64,000 nt of DNA, taken from the NCBI RefSeq assembly GCF_000003815.2, contig NC_049987.1, positions 9,522,944-9,586,943 of the forward strand. The letters run 5' to 3'. Every line of letters starts with the position of its first letter. The stretch's first letter is position 1. The notes beneath the pieces were generated by a model. That model was not told where the DNA came from. It searched no databases and worked only from the letters and a program-made list of their open reading frames with translations. The position numbers and the translations under genes were made by a program. The stretch comes from Branchiostoma floridae. Its lineage: Eukaryota; Chordata; Leptocardii; Amphioxiformes; Branchiostomatidae. Positions 1 to 12,200 of the stretch are shown piece after piece.

Positions 1-3000
1 CTCACATCGACAAAAGTTCGCACTCACACAGACCCAAAAATCACTCACTCCTACAGCCGGGTTGGTAGGGAGCCTCTCGAAGTGAGAGAACTTTTTGTTC
101 TGTGTGTGAGAGAGAATTTCAGCGTTGTGTTGGATAAAGATTAAGTGTCCAGACAATATCTTTAATATTTCGTATAAGTTATTGGTATTGAATGGTGTAT
201 AACGTTACGAACTGAACAAAATGCCAGTGTTTATTTTGCGTTTTAAGTAAAATAAACTAAAAGAAGTTGATCTTTCACTACTCCAAAAGCGCTCTCACAT
301 CGACAAAAGTTCGCACTCACTCATACCAAAAAAATCGCTCACTCCTCCAGCCGGGTTGGCAGGGAAAGCCTCCTGAAGTGAGAGAACTTTTTGTTCTGTG
401 TGTGAGAGAGCATGTTAGCGTTGTGTGTCGGAAAAAGATTGATTGTCAAGACAATATCTTTAATATTTAGTATAAGTGATTGGTGTTGTATAGTGTATAT
501 CGTTGCAAACTGAACAAAATGCCAGTGTTTATTTTGCGTTTTTAGTAAAAAATACTAAAAGAAGTTGTTCTTTCACTACTCCAAAAGCGCTCTCACATCG
601 ACAAAAGTTCGCACTCACACAGACCCAAAAAATCGCTCACTCCTACAGTCGGGTTGGCAGGGAAGCCTCCCGAGGTGAGAGAACTTTTTGTTCTGTGTGT
701 GAGAGAGAATTTCAGCGTTGTGTGTCGGAAAAAGATTGATTGTCAAGACAATATCTTTAATATTTGGTATAAGTGATTGATATTAAATGGTATATCTCGT
801 TACATACTGAACAAAATGTCAGCGTTTATTTTGCGTTTTAAGTAAAAAATACTAAAAGAAGTTGATCTTTCACTACTCCAAAAGCGCTCTCACATCGACA
901 AAAGTTCGCACTCACTCAGACCCCAAAAATCGCTCACTCCTACAGCCGGGTTGGCAGGGAAGCCTCCCGAGGTGAGAGAACATTTTGTTCTGTGTGTGAG
1001 AGAGAATTTCAGTGTTGTGTGTCGGAAAAAGATTGATTGTCAAGACAATATCTTTAATATTTGGTATAAGTGATTGGTATTGTATAGTGTATATCGTTTC
1101 AAACTGAACAAAATGTCTCCGTTTATTTTGCGTTTTAAGTAAAAAATACTAAAAGAAGTTGTTCTTTCACTACTCCAAAAGCGCTCTCACATCGACAAAA
1201 TATCGCACTCACTCAAACCCCAAAAATCGCTCACTCCTACAGCCGCGTTGGCAGGGAAGCCTCCCGAAGTGAGAGAACTTTTTGTTCTGTTTGTGAGAGA
1301 GAATTTCAGCGTTGTGTGTCGGATAAAGATTGATTGTCAAGATACTATCTTTAATATTTGGTATAAGTTATTGGTATTGAAAGGTGTATATCGTTACAAA
1401 CTGAACAAAATGCCAGTGTTTATTTTGCGTTTTTAGTAAAAAATACTAAAAGAAGTTGTTCTTTCACTACTCCAAAAGCGCTCTCACATCGACAAAAGTT
1501 CGCACTCACACAGACCCAAAAAATCGCTCACTCCAACAGCCGGGTTGGCAGGGAAGCCTCCCGAGGTGAGAGAACATTTTGTTCTGTGTGTGAGAGAGAA
1601 TTTCAGCGTTGTGTGTCGGAAAAAGATTGATTGTCAAGACAATATCTTTAATATTTGGTATAAGTGATTGATATTAAATGGTATATCTCGTTACATACTG
1701 AACAAAATGTCAGCGTTTATTTTGCGTTTTAAGTAAAAAATACTAAAAGAAGTTGATCTTTCACTACTCCAAAAGCGCTCTCACATCGACAAAATTTCGC
1801 ACTCACTCAGACCCAAAAAATCGCTCACTCCTACAGCCGGGTTGGCAGGGAAGCCTCCCGAGGTGAGAGAACATTTTGTTCTGTGTGTGAGAGAGAATTT
1901 CAGTGTTGTGTGTCGGAAAAAGATTGATTGTCAAGACAATATCTTTAATATTTGGTATAAGTGATTGGTATTGTATAGTGTATATCGTTTCAAACTGAAC
2001 AAAATGTCAGCGTTTATTTTGCGTTTTAAGTAAAAAATACTAAATGAAGTTGTTCTTTCACTACTCCAAAAGCGCTCTCACATCGACAAAAGTTCGCACT
2101 CACTCAGACCCCAAAAATCGCTCACTCCTCCAGCCGGGTTGGCAGGGAAAGCTCCCGAGGTGTGAGAACTTTTTGTTCTGTGTGTGAGAGAGAATTTCAG
2201 CGTTGTGTGTCGGAATGATATGATTGTCGAGGAAATATCTTCAATTTAATAGAATATCATTGTTAAAAAGGTTTATCATTTCAAACTGAAGAAAATGGCA
2301 ATGTTTATTGCCCTTTGGAAGTTAAGAAAACTCAAAGAAGTTATTCTTCAACTACTCCGAAAGGTCTCTCACATCGACAAAGTTTCGCTCTCACTCAAAC
2401 CAAAAAAAAAAATCTCTCACTCCTCCAGCCGGGTTGGTGGGGAAAGCTCCCGAGGTGAGAGAACTTTCTGTTCTGTGAGTGAGAGAGAATTTCTGCGTTG
2501 TGTGTCAGAATAATATTGATTGTCGAGACAACATCTTTGGCATAAGCGATCATTATTTCATGATGTACATCGTTGCAAACTAAATAAAATTTCAGTGTTC
2601 AATGTGCGTTTTAATTAAATAAACCTCAATGGAGTTATTCTTCCACTACTGCGAAAGCGCTCGCACATCGACAAAATTTCGCTCTCACTCAGACCAATAA
2701 AAATCGCTCACTCCTCCAGCCGGGTCGGTGGGGAAAGCTCCCGAGGTGAGAGAACTTTTTTTGTTCTGTGGGTGAGAGAGAAATTTCTGCGTTGTGTGTC
2801 GGAATGATATGATTGTCGAGGAAATATCTATAATATAATAGAAGATCATCGTTCAAAAGGTTTATCATTTCAAACTGAAGAAAATGGCAATGTTTATTGG
2901 CCATTGGAAGTTAACAAAAGTCAAAGAAGTTATTCTTCCACTACTCCGAAAGGTCTCTCACATCGACAAAATTTCGCTCTCACTCAAACAAAAAAAATCG

Positions 3001-3670
3001 CTCACTCCTCCAGCCCGGTTTTCTGGGAAAGCTCCCGAGGTGAGAGAACTTTTTGTTCTGTGAGTGAGAGAGAATTTCTGCGTTGTGTGTCGGAATGATA
3101 TGATTGTCGAGGAAATGTTTATGATATAACAGAATGCCATTGTTAAAAATGTTTATTATTTGAAACTGAAGAAAATGACACTGTTCATTGCCCTTTGGAA
3201 GTTCAGAAAACTCAAGAAAGTTATTCTACCACTACTCCGAAAGGTCTCTCACATCGACAAAATGTCGCTCTCACTCAAACCAAAAGAATCGCTCACTCCT
3301 CCAGCCGGGTTGGCGGGGAAAGCCCCCGAGGTGAGAGAACTTTTTGTCCTGTGGGTGAGAGAGAATTTCTGCGTTGTGTGTCGGAATAATATGATTGTCG
3401 AGGAAATGTATATATATTATATAACAGAATGCCATTGTTAGAAAGGTTTATTATTTCAAGCTGAAGAAAATGACACCGTTCATTGCCCTTTGGAAGTTAA
3501 AAAAGCTCAAGAAAGATATTCTTCTACTACTCCGAAGGAATTTATTTTTCTACTACTACGCTGTCATATCGACAAAAAAATCGCTCACTCCTCCAGCCGG
3601 GTTGGCAGGGAAAGCGTCTCGAAGTGAAAGAATTTTTTGTTCTGTGTGTGAGAGTGAATTCTAGTGTTGT
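1..3670 (+). repeat. ~297-bp satellite array, about 12.5 monomers
   Basis: The phrase CTCACATCGACAAAA recurs at about 1, 294, 592, 889, 1186, 1483, 1780, 2077, 2368, 2662 (variant), 2957 and 3248, with a decayed copy near 3561. Spacing is 297 bp for most copies and 291-295 bp after about 2,200. Copies before ~2,210 form one subfamily (AT-rich half with TCTTTAATATTTGGTATAAG). Later copies form another (TGATATGATTGTCGAGGAAA and a segment reading GAAAATGGCAATGTTTATTG). Each monomer also has imperfect inverted arms, for example 592-618 against 675-703. The array begins before base 1, so its full length is unknown. Short ORFs here are by-products of the repeat. Confidence 0.96.
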
Positions 3671-4586
3671 GTGTCGGAATAATAGATGTCTGCTGTATCA
3701 AAGAATATGATGTCTTTGGGAAAGAATATTTTGAGTTTGTGTTTGAGAGTTGATATGTGCGTATATTTGAGACAAAAAAATGCACATTTGTTTACGCGCC
3801 ATATTCTGGTGTCTGTACAATGTGAAGAATGCAATCAACCCCCAAAACTTTAAAGTCGTCGTACTTATACATCCGAACAAGGATCTTTTAATCAGTTTTT
3901 TTTTTTCATTTTAAGCTCTCTTATCATGGGTGAGTGACTTGGATGTGTATGTGAAAAAATTCAGCCTCAGTTTTGGGGTGATATTTGTTTTGACAGATAT
4001 TATGTGTGACTGCAAGAACGATCTGAAAGAGTATCTAAGAAAGATATCGAGCGTGCAAGTTTGAGTCTTTGAAGGACAACTTATATGACATATGTGCGTA
4101 CATTCTATGACTCCAGAGACATTCCAGCTATGGTATACTTCCAATAAGTGTCTCAATATGGGAAAAAGCAAATCATATAAGCTATATAACAGGTCAAAAG
4201 TCAAAGTCATGCTGGCCATTGTATCTTGAATGCTGAAATAGAAATGGATTTGAATAGCGGCCACTGTATTCACTTAAATAATATGATGCTTTGAAGTGAC
4301 GTATTTGAATTAGCAAGTCTCTTATCATCATAAACTAATGCATTGATACAACGATGGCATAACGTTATATTGTTTTGTCTGCATATACAGTTCCGTGAGC
4401 ATAAACATAAGCGCTGAGTAAGAATAAGAGGCGGAAACACCAAAATCGTTGTTGTGTCAGGAATGTTACAGCCTCTATATTGAAGAGCAGAGTACATGTT
4501 GAACTGAGAAACCGTGTGTACATGCTTGCATTTATAACATTTGTGAAGAATTGTATAGGACGACACAGGGTAAAAAGTCACCTTTT
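3671..4586. other. No gene seen between two tandem arrays
   Basis: AT-rich single-copy-looking sequence. The longest open frames are about 100-120 codons on the minus strand, with no domain resemblance and no convincing splice signals. Confidence 0.5.
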
Positions 4587-4790
4587 AAAAATCTGTCTAT
4601 GTGTGGGACCTTTTTCAACTCTTGTGTGAGAGAGAAAAATCTGTCAATGTGTGCGACCTTTTTCAACTGTTGTGTGAGAGAGAAAAATCTGTCAATGTGT
4701 GCGAATTTTTTCCACTGATGTGTGAGAGAGAAAAATCTGTCTGTGTGTGAGACCTTTTTCAACTCTTCTGTGTGAGAGAAAAATCGTTCT
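4587..4790 (-). repeat. 48-bp tandem repeat, about 4 copies
   Basis: AAAAATCTGTC recurs with its T at 4592, 4640, 4688 and 4736, and a diverged copy (AAAAATCG) at 4784, so the spacing is exactly 48 bp. On the minus strand each unit reads CACACATAGACAGATTTTTC followed by TCTCTCACAC. That resembles the CTCACATCGACAAAA module of the satellite at 1-3670 in inverse orientation. 48 bp is 16 codons, so a minus-strand frame stays open across the units, but nothing suggests a real protein. Confidence 0.9.
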
Positions 4791-5100
4791 ATGTATATGT
4801 TTAATTTTGCGACACTTGGCCCTCAATAGACTCGGCCGTGCTGCGAGATGGCAGGCAGAAACGTGGCCAGAATGAGACAGTAGTAGAGCGGTACGAAGTG
4901 GAGTTGGATCTTTCCATGAATCTTTGCTGACGATGTTCATAAACTCCATATGTCTTTACATTTACATTTGTGAAGCGAGCAGAAGTTGAACCTATGCATG
5001 TTAGTATACTTTACACTTTGTAGTTTTAGTTTGGTATCACATCCTCACACAATATTTGCTTAGGATCACTAGGAACTGCACTCTATTAATTACCTGCATG
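4791..5100. other. Short spacer, nothing seen
   Basis: Spacer between the 48-bp and ~150-bp repeat arrays. A minus-strand open frame runs out of the 48-bp repeat into this stretch, but it has no recognisable domain. Confidence 0.5.
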
Positions 5101-5730
5101 TATGCAGGTATGGTTTTCACGGGCGTGGGAACTTTTGGAAGCTGGGGATTTAGGGCGCTGTATCTCGAGAACGGATGGTGCGAGCACAAGGATTTTTGGT
5201 ATGTGGGTTGGGGGTGGTGGCCTGACACTCAGGTTTGATTTTGGGCCTCCTGGCGCTTGAACTTGACATTGAAGGTGGCATTTTTTGTGTTTTTTGGGCA
5301 CTTTTGGCGCTGTGTGTCCGGAACGATACGCGCCATTGCGACGATTTTTGGTGCATGGGTGGGGGGCTGTTGCCTGTTGCCTAGGATTGACTTTGGGCCT
5401 TGTCGCGTTTGAACTTGACACGGCAGGTAGAATTTTGTGTCCGGGAGGGGTATTTCCGGAGTTATATCTTCTGAACGGTTGGTGCGGGCGCGATGATATT
5501 TGGCACATGTGTTGGCGGTGGCTGAATAATTCTCAATTTTGATTTTGGCACCCTTGGTGCTTGAACTTGACATTCCAGGTTACCTTTTGTGCGGGCACGG
5601 CGCGTGCGCTGTATCTCCGGAACGCAAGGTGCCAACGTGTTGCTATTTGTTACGTGGGTTGCTGCTAGTGTCCTGGTGGTCAGGTTTGATTTTGGGCCTC
5701 CTAGTGCTTGAACTTGATACTGTAGGTTGA
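5101..5730 (+). repeat. Diverged ~150-bp tandem repeat, about 4 copies
   Basis: The phrase GCTTGAACTTGACAT (or close variants) recurs at about 5255, 5406, 5559 and 5706, giving periods of 151, 153 and 147 bp. Each is preceded by GGTTTGATTTTGGGCC-like sequence. About 80-100 bp earlier in each unit is a TATCTCCGGAACGG-like phrase followed by GATATTTGGCACATG-like sequence. Copies are clearly related but diverged, so the array is old. Both strands stay open for 100 or more codons in places, which I attribute to the low stop density of the unit rather than to coding. Confidence 0.85.
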
Positions 5731-8700
5731 CCCTGTTTTTGTGTGGTTGGGGCATCCCCCCAATATCTGCTTGGTTGTAAAAACAGGTGACGCTTGGGTT
5801 TGGGTTGATTGATAGGTCTTTAAGCTTAGGTGTAGAAGCGTCATCTGTTTTTGCACTGGCTTCGGCCACCTTCAATGTATCAGGTTACTTTGTATCAACA
5901 GTGTTTCCAGCCAGATGATGTACTATTTCAGTTCAGTTTGTACTAGTATCTGTTGCTGTTAGGTACAATTTGAGTTTGCTTCTTAGTCTTTGTGGTGTTT
6001 TAGGAGCTGTGTAGTACTGAGTTTAAAGTTCTGGTACAAGCTCCTTTACCCTGTTTGGCAATCAGAAGAAGATACAACTTTCTAAAATGGAGGAGAAATG
6101 TATAGAGCTTGAGTGTAAGAGAAAGGTATGTATATTATCTTCCTGTGTTTCTTGTTGTTTCTTTGGGGATGTCATTTCCGTATTTTATGCAGGTAATTTG
6201 TAGTTTGGGGCTAGTCATGTTCGCTTGATTTTTGGGCCTGCTTAATCTATACAGGGTTAAGTGGTAGAAGGTTTGTTCTGTTTTAAATTTGGTATCGTTT
6301 GTTGCATTTTGTCACTGCAAAAATATGAGGAAATTGTTTTCCCCCTCTAAGCAACTGCTCATTGATTTTGGGGGTTGTTTGTTGGGTGTTTACTCTGACT
6401 ACAACAGCTTTCTGAACTTTTTAAAGTTGCCAGCAGCTTGCCACTCTATGAATAGGAATGACAAGGACATTTTGAATAGTAAATTTTGCTGTAAAATTTG
6501 GCTTAGGTACTTCAAGAAATTTAGGTTTTAGTTGGATGGATTGAATAAAAATATCATACCACCCTGGGGACTAACTGTTGCTGCTGGATGGGGGCTACCA
6601 CTATTCATGTTGTCTATGGAACTACTGTAAAAACTTAATTGGTCAAATCATGCAAATAACCTTCCAGTGTCAAGTGTTATAGCACTCCAGAAATAAATCT
6701 TTAATGAATATCATTGCCACACTAAGGAGATTTAGCAGCTGCATTAGGTCAGTACATTGAAATAGGAAGATATCAGTACTGAATATATCATGTGACAGAA
6801 TAACTACAAGGGCCATCTGAGACAAAAAAAGGTAGGAAAAGTCGTCTCAACAACTTCAAGGTACTGTGGTTGGTTACATGCTTAAGAAATCCAAAATAAG
6901 TAATGTTCATCCATGCCCAAACTTACACATTCCGAAAATGGAATTTCAGACTTTTGCATGGTGCACAACCAACACGGTAAAAATCTCACTTTTCCAACCA
7001 CGCAACCACGGACAAAAAGGAAAAAAAATACACAATAGGTCTACAGACACCCAATACATTTCATGCAGGCCTGAGGTCTACGAACTCTTGTTTTAACCTG
7101 TAATTAGCTTGTTAGAAAGCATGAGCGTACAATATAGGTCTTCCTTCATAAACCTATTAATGTATGTATCTCTATTCTAAGACTACAAAGAGCATAAGAA
7201 CGTGGAATAGAAAACTCACAAATAAAACGGCATTTGAAACTTCATTATTGACTTTCGAGAAAATCAGGTAACATTTTTTCATTGAAAAAATTGAAGACAT
7301 GTCAAGATAAGTCGACAAATGTATCAGCTTGACTCAGTGAGATCATACGTTAGTCTTCTGTTGGTTTTGCGGATTGTGAAGATGCTCTATAAGTTTATAA
7401 GTTTATACACGAAAGTCTTATGGATACGGGCGTGCTTGGCTGAGTGAAGTGGTTGCTAGTCTGTGATACTTACAATGCAAATCCATCAGGAAGTTTCAGG
7501 AAGATTAACATAGCTCGATTTTATTCCTGCAAAAGATGCGCCACAAATCCCAGGAGGCTAAGACTGCATGCAATAAAAGCCCCGAACGGCACCTTTAGAG
7601 CCGATAATGCCGCACGTACTACAAGCCCGTAACATGTTCTCTGCTGTTACACCACAACAATTACTAACCTCCTCAGCAGGGTTCACATCACATGGGATGG
7701 ACGTGTTGTATCTCGTCGGTTTTCTTGAATTTTAGTGGCTCCATCAAGAAATAGAACGTGTTGACAAATGTATAATCCTCCTATCTTTATAGTCTGCTTG
7801 GATCACCATACAGATAAAGAACATGAAAAGCTGTGCGTTTCTAGCGTTTGTAAAAAAACTGAGCAGTTGAACTACCACAAACGTATTGTGTTTCCTCTAT
7901 GCTTTACGAATAACCCAGTACGAAACTTTTGTTTTGATTTAAGAGTTTCTTGACACGCCATGTCGGGTCAAAATACATAACTAATTCTCTTTCAGATCTA
8001 CTTGACAATTGGTCCTATGGAAGTAAAATTGTCCTTAAAATTACTCGGAAACTAGTGATTACTGAACGGTAGCAGAATAACCATTATATTTTGTCCCCTA
8101 GTGGAAGAGAAATGAGGAAAGCTAATAAACATATCTCATAAGAGTTATAAACTAACCAGGTAAACCACACGAAACAGATAACTGCAAGGTTTGCTCACCC
8201 GCACGTTTAAAGGCTTTGTGTCTTGATGTCTCGTTGGAGGTTGCTATAATGTGAAGGGTATCTGTGCTGTAGATTGTTGAGTCGAAATTCTCTGTACACA
8301 AGGCTGTCATCTTATACACAAGGGTTTATCTCGATGGACCTGAAGTGCAAATTCAAATACATCATGACATGTGACAATCCCTGCATGACAGATATAGGAA
8401 AATATATCAAAGAAGGTTTAGACATTAGAAATTCCTCCAATGATTGTAAAAGCCTCCAATAACTGTAAGAAATTTATCCCATACTACAACTTCTGTATTA
8501 GTTAGATAAGCGTTAAGTTATAGAACTGTAGTTATGTAGATACCATACTTTGTACCCCGTACAATTGTTGTGCACTAAAACTATATAAAGAGCACTGATA
8601 AACAGTCATTCAATTCCTGCTGCAAAACATGCAAATTACTTCTGATAGTTCGACATTGATTGTTTGAAGCTGACACTTGTCTAAGGTATTTTGTAGTAGA

Positions 8701-8808
8701 TGCTGAAAATGCTAAGTCACTCATTCATTGCCGTGCTTGGACCAATTCAATATTCACTAAATTGGGAAATTAGATTAATGAGGTCTTTCGTTAAGTACAA
8801 TCTTATGT
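5731..8808. other. No supportable gene; one isolated candidate exon
   Basis: Mostly AT-rich sequence with no recognisable protein. At 6087-6125 an ATG opens a 13-codon frame (MEEKCIELECKRK) ending in a strong donor, AAG|GTATGT. I could not find a following exon that continues it, so it is recorded but not called as a gene. A TATATAAAG near 8,580 has no gene behind it. Confidence 0.4.
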
Positions 8809-9298
8809 GGGGCCGCGTAGCACAGTGGTAGTGTATTCGGCCCGTGACCGAGAGGTCGCCGGTTCGAATCCGCCTGCCGTGTTGCCGGTCTTGTGCCCTT
8901 GGGAAAGGCACTTTACACGACTTTACTCAAGTGAAAATGAGTCGTCCCTCGGATAGGACGTTAAATGGAGGTCCCGTGTATGGGGAGAGCCATACCCCAT
9001 GCACGTTAAAGAACCCCCACACGTGCGATGGTGCGGTGTGCGTTGGTGCAAATCCTTCTGTCGGAAGTTGGTGATTCACTTCAAATCACCCGGATGGAGG
9101 CCTGGCGACCTCTGTCTTGTATCAGCCACATGGTGATCTACATCATTCACCCGGACGGGTGTGTCACCCCGTAAGGGGCGGTATAACCCGTCGTTGTACG
9201 AACATGTGCGAACATGTATATAGGGCTCCCTTGGAAATCAGTTACTACGTTAACTGAAGGGACTACCCTAAAGATCAATAAATAAATAAAAAATAAAT
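8809..9298 (+). mobile_element. tRNA-derived SINE
   Basis: The 5' ~75 bp is a degenerate tRNA head with a good RNA polymerase III A box (TAGCACAGTGG, 8818-8828) and a perfect B box (GGTTCGAATCC, 8861-8871), 32 bp apart. The anticodon arm (TTCGG / CCGAG) pairs, but the acceptor stem does not pair well and position 33 is C, so this is not a working tRNA gene. A long body follows, containing CCCTTGGGAAAGGCACTTTA and CACGTTAAAGAACCC, phrases I recall from SINE cores of several invertebrates. The 3' end has a segment, TTGGAAATCAGTTAC, shared with the LINE-like tail near 16,220, then a simple (AATA)n tail. About 490 bp in all; family name not assigned. Confidence 0.85.
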
Positions 9299-12200
9299 CT
9301 GCTAAAGATTGGTTCGTGAAAATAACAACTGCCATTTAGTATTCAGTATTGGTGAGATAATCATGATGGACGCCCATGCTGCGTGCAATTGATCTCAGAC
9401 ATAAAAGATAGGCATTTCATCATGTCATTCTTGGGAGCCAATAATGCGTTATTACAGTTTGATAGATTAGAAAGGAGATAGACGAGATACGAGGATACCA
9501 GCCTAGACTTGCAACAAACTAGGGACATATATTCAACATTTTACTGATGCTATGATCAGCAGGAATCAAAGAGAGCGTACGTACAGCCCTGAAGGAAATA
9601 AGCATGATATATAGCTATACTGCATATTGACACCACACCACGAGGTTTTTGATAGTAGAGGCAGATTCTCCTGAGATACGTTCTGTTTCAAAACAATCGT
9701 TCCATTTCATTTCATTTAGTACAGAGATGGGTATGCCGTTTGTCTGATGGAAAACGAATACTGACTGTATTACATGTAGTTTTCGCCAGGTGTCTATCCT
9801 GCAAGGCATTAAAGCTGCAATTGATGGAAGAAACTTTTTGCCTGCCCATTTCACTTTAGTAAAGATCGGTCTTAGAAAATGTAAATGAAAAGCCATTATC
9901 TTAAGTATCTGAATTTCGCTGTGAGAGGTACTTACACTCCATTTCGGCGGTGTGCTGTGATCCTTTCATCAGATTACATGTCATCACCACGTCTAAAAGT
10001 ACTGACTACCAACGGTCAGGAGTCAGGTTTGAACTTTGCCATGAAACGTCAGGGCTTGTGAGGGCAGTGTAGACATGATAACCAGATAAAGAGATGGGAG
10101 AAGATGATTGCATGCGGAATGTCAGACAGGCAGACACATCATTGGTCAAACAGACAAGGAGCCAGACGGGTAGACAGTCTGATAGACGGCGAGGCAGACG
10201 CCCCGACTGTCGAAGGAACACAATGATTGAGGTGAAAAGTCATAGATAGACCTCTTAGAGTTACTATTCTTACTACCCGTTTTAAAGAAATCAACATTGG
10301 TGTGAACGATTTTTGAGACTTGAAAGGGAATGTTTCAAGTCTTGAGGAAGGTTTTATGATCATAAGGTGATATCCTCCGTAAAAAGAAATTGATAAAGGA
10401 TTACTAGTGATTTCCAATAGACTCTACCTTCTTGTAAAGTCCCAAATGTAAAGTACCTGCACACGGGTCAAATACATAAATAAACACACTCAGATCAGCT
10501 ATTGAGATGGAAATTTTAATGATTCAGAACCTCAATTGAAAGGTCAGGGAATTCACCAATGGGTTCTAAGACCGTCTCGACCCCAGGAGGAAATTAAAAT
10601 CGATAGAAATCGACTTTCTTGGATACTTGACATATGGTACTAAACCGCACAGTGATAAACCTTAATGACAATTTAATGGGACCGGTGAGAGGGTATTGCT
10701 GCACCTGTTCCTATAAAAACATGGAAGATTTTCATTTCAACGAACAACATGCAATGTCAATAGTCATAGGGCGTAGAAAGGTTCCCATTACTTGGGACAC
10801 GCCTGAAGTTCGATTGTGGCCTATTAGATCTATGTGACAAAGATATTCAATAGAAGGCACAAAATGATGTTGACCCCTTAAACAACAGTCCATGCATATG
10901 TAGTGTTCATTCTTTGTAACTCTATTAATCGGACTTTCAGGTACTGTAAGATACCTGTCTCATGCACACTTATCTGATATCAATGCAATTCACATCAAAT
11001 ATTCCGTGGGGGCAAAAAGCATGATCCCTGTTGGACCTTTAAAGCCTGCAATAAATATAAGACAATATTGATCGAATTTTGACACAGGGTTGCCTTCAAG
11101 TCGATATCTAGATCGACACAGACATTTCGTCACTTTCATATAATCATGAACGGGCCAAAAATAAATTTCAAACGAAAACTAGTTCTCCGACGCAAATCAA
11201 TCAAATATTTTATATTTGACATGCTTCTCTTGGCAAATATATTCCTACTGAATGGTTCTCTTGTCTAAAAGGTAAACTTCATTAAACAATAGTTTATTTG
11301 CCAACGTATCTTTATTTGTTACATCTAGCGGCATTCCTTGTATTCTTAGTTTTCATCGCTGACTCTGAGCCTTATGAACCTTGCTGATTGCCACAAAGAC
11401 ACTAAACTTTAGGTGGTGGACGGTACAATAAAATAGAAATGAAATTCTGTTCACAATGTTGGCTTTCCCAATATATATTGGTCTACAGGGAAACACAAAA
11501 CGCCACAGAAACCACAGCCTGTGACTGCATCCTTCTACGTTATAACCTACCTGATCTGTCACCATTGCAATTGGAGCAGGCGTAAAGCAATGGTATTGGG
11601 GGTGTCGGCCATTATAGAGAAGTGACCTTGCCAGTATCTGATAGAAACTCTGGTAAGTAATAGGTAAGAAAATGTTTTAATGATGCTCATGGGGGTCATA
11701 CATTTACAGAATCCATTGTACTGTGCTGATTACTTTTGTAACTATGTATTCATTGACCTATAGAAAAAAAAGTTGGATTATTGAAAGCAAGGTTTTGTTG
11801 AAGCAATTGCAATTGTTGATATGACAAGTTGGCATTAGCAAGGCACATGGCCGTTGGCAATACTAAACGATACTTCAATATTTTTTAACACAAAATCATG
11901 TTGTATAGATCAAGCGACGTTAATTTGACTCAATTTGCACAAATGATGTTGACACTGCGTGTTATTTGCCATCACAGCATTGTCAGAAAATCTCTGTATT
12001 GCACGGGCAGACGCCTCATCGTGGTTGAATACGTTTTATGTGCGTGCGCAAACACATCGACATGCTGTTCTTATTTTCATGGCCACCCTAGATAGCAATT
12101 TAGAAAGGCGCTGAAGCTTTGTACATACTAAAATCCCCATGTAAGCCATAGGGTTGATCCAGCCTAGCAAAAAACAATGAATTTTATCGATCGGTGCTTG

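Noticed and set aside
267-3664. Open frames of 60-93 codons in the satellite, reading SHRQKFALTQ and GERTFCSV repeatedly
   Set aside because: They repeat with the satellite monomer, shift frame between copies and have no domain; they are products of the repeat.
4692-4949. Minus-strand frame of 85 codons next to the 48-bp repeat
   Set aside because: Its second half is the 48-bp repeat read in another frame, with no supporting signals.
5086-5875. Overlapping long open frames on both strands (up to 140 codons)
   Set aside because: They lie in the ~150-bp repeat and are open on both strands at once, as expected for stop-poor repeats; no recognisable protein.
6087-6125. ATG with a 13-codon frame and a strong GTATGT donor
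   Set aside because: No continuing exon or protein similarity could be found, so a gene cannot be supported.
8811-8885. A functional tRNA gene
   Set aside because: A and B boxes are good, but the acceptor stem is mispaired, position 33 is C, and the sequence runs into a SINE body and A-rich tail.
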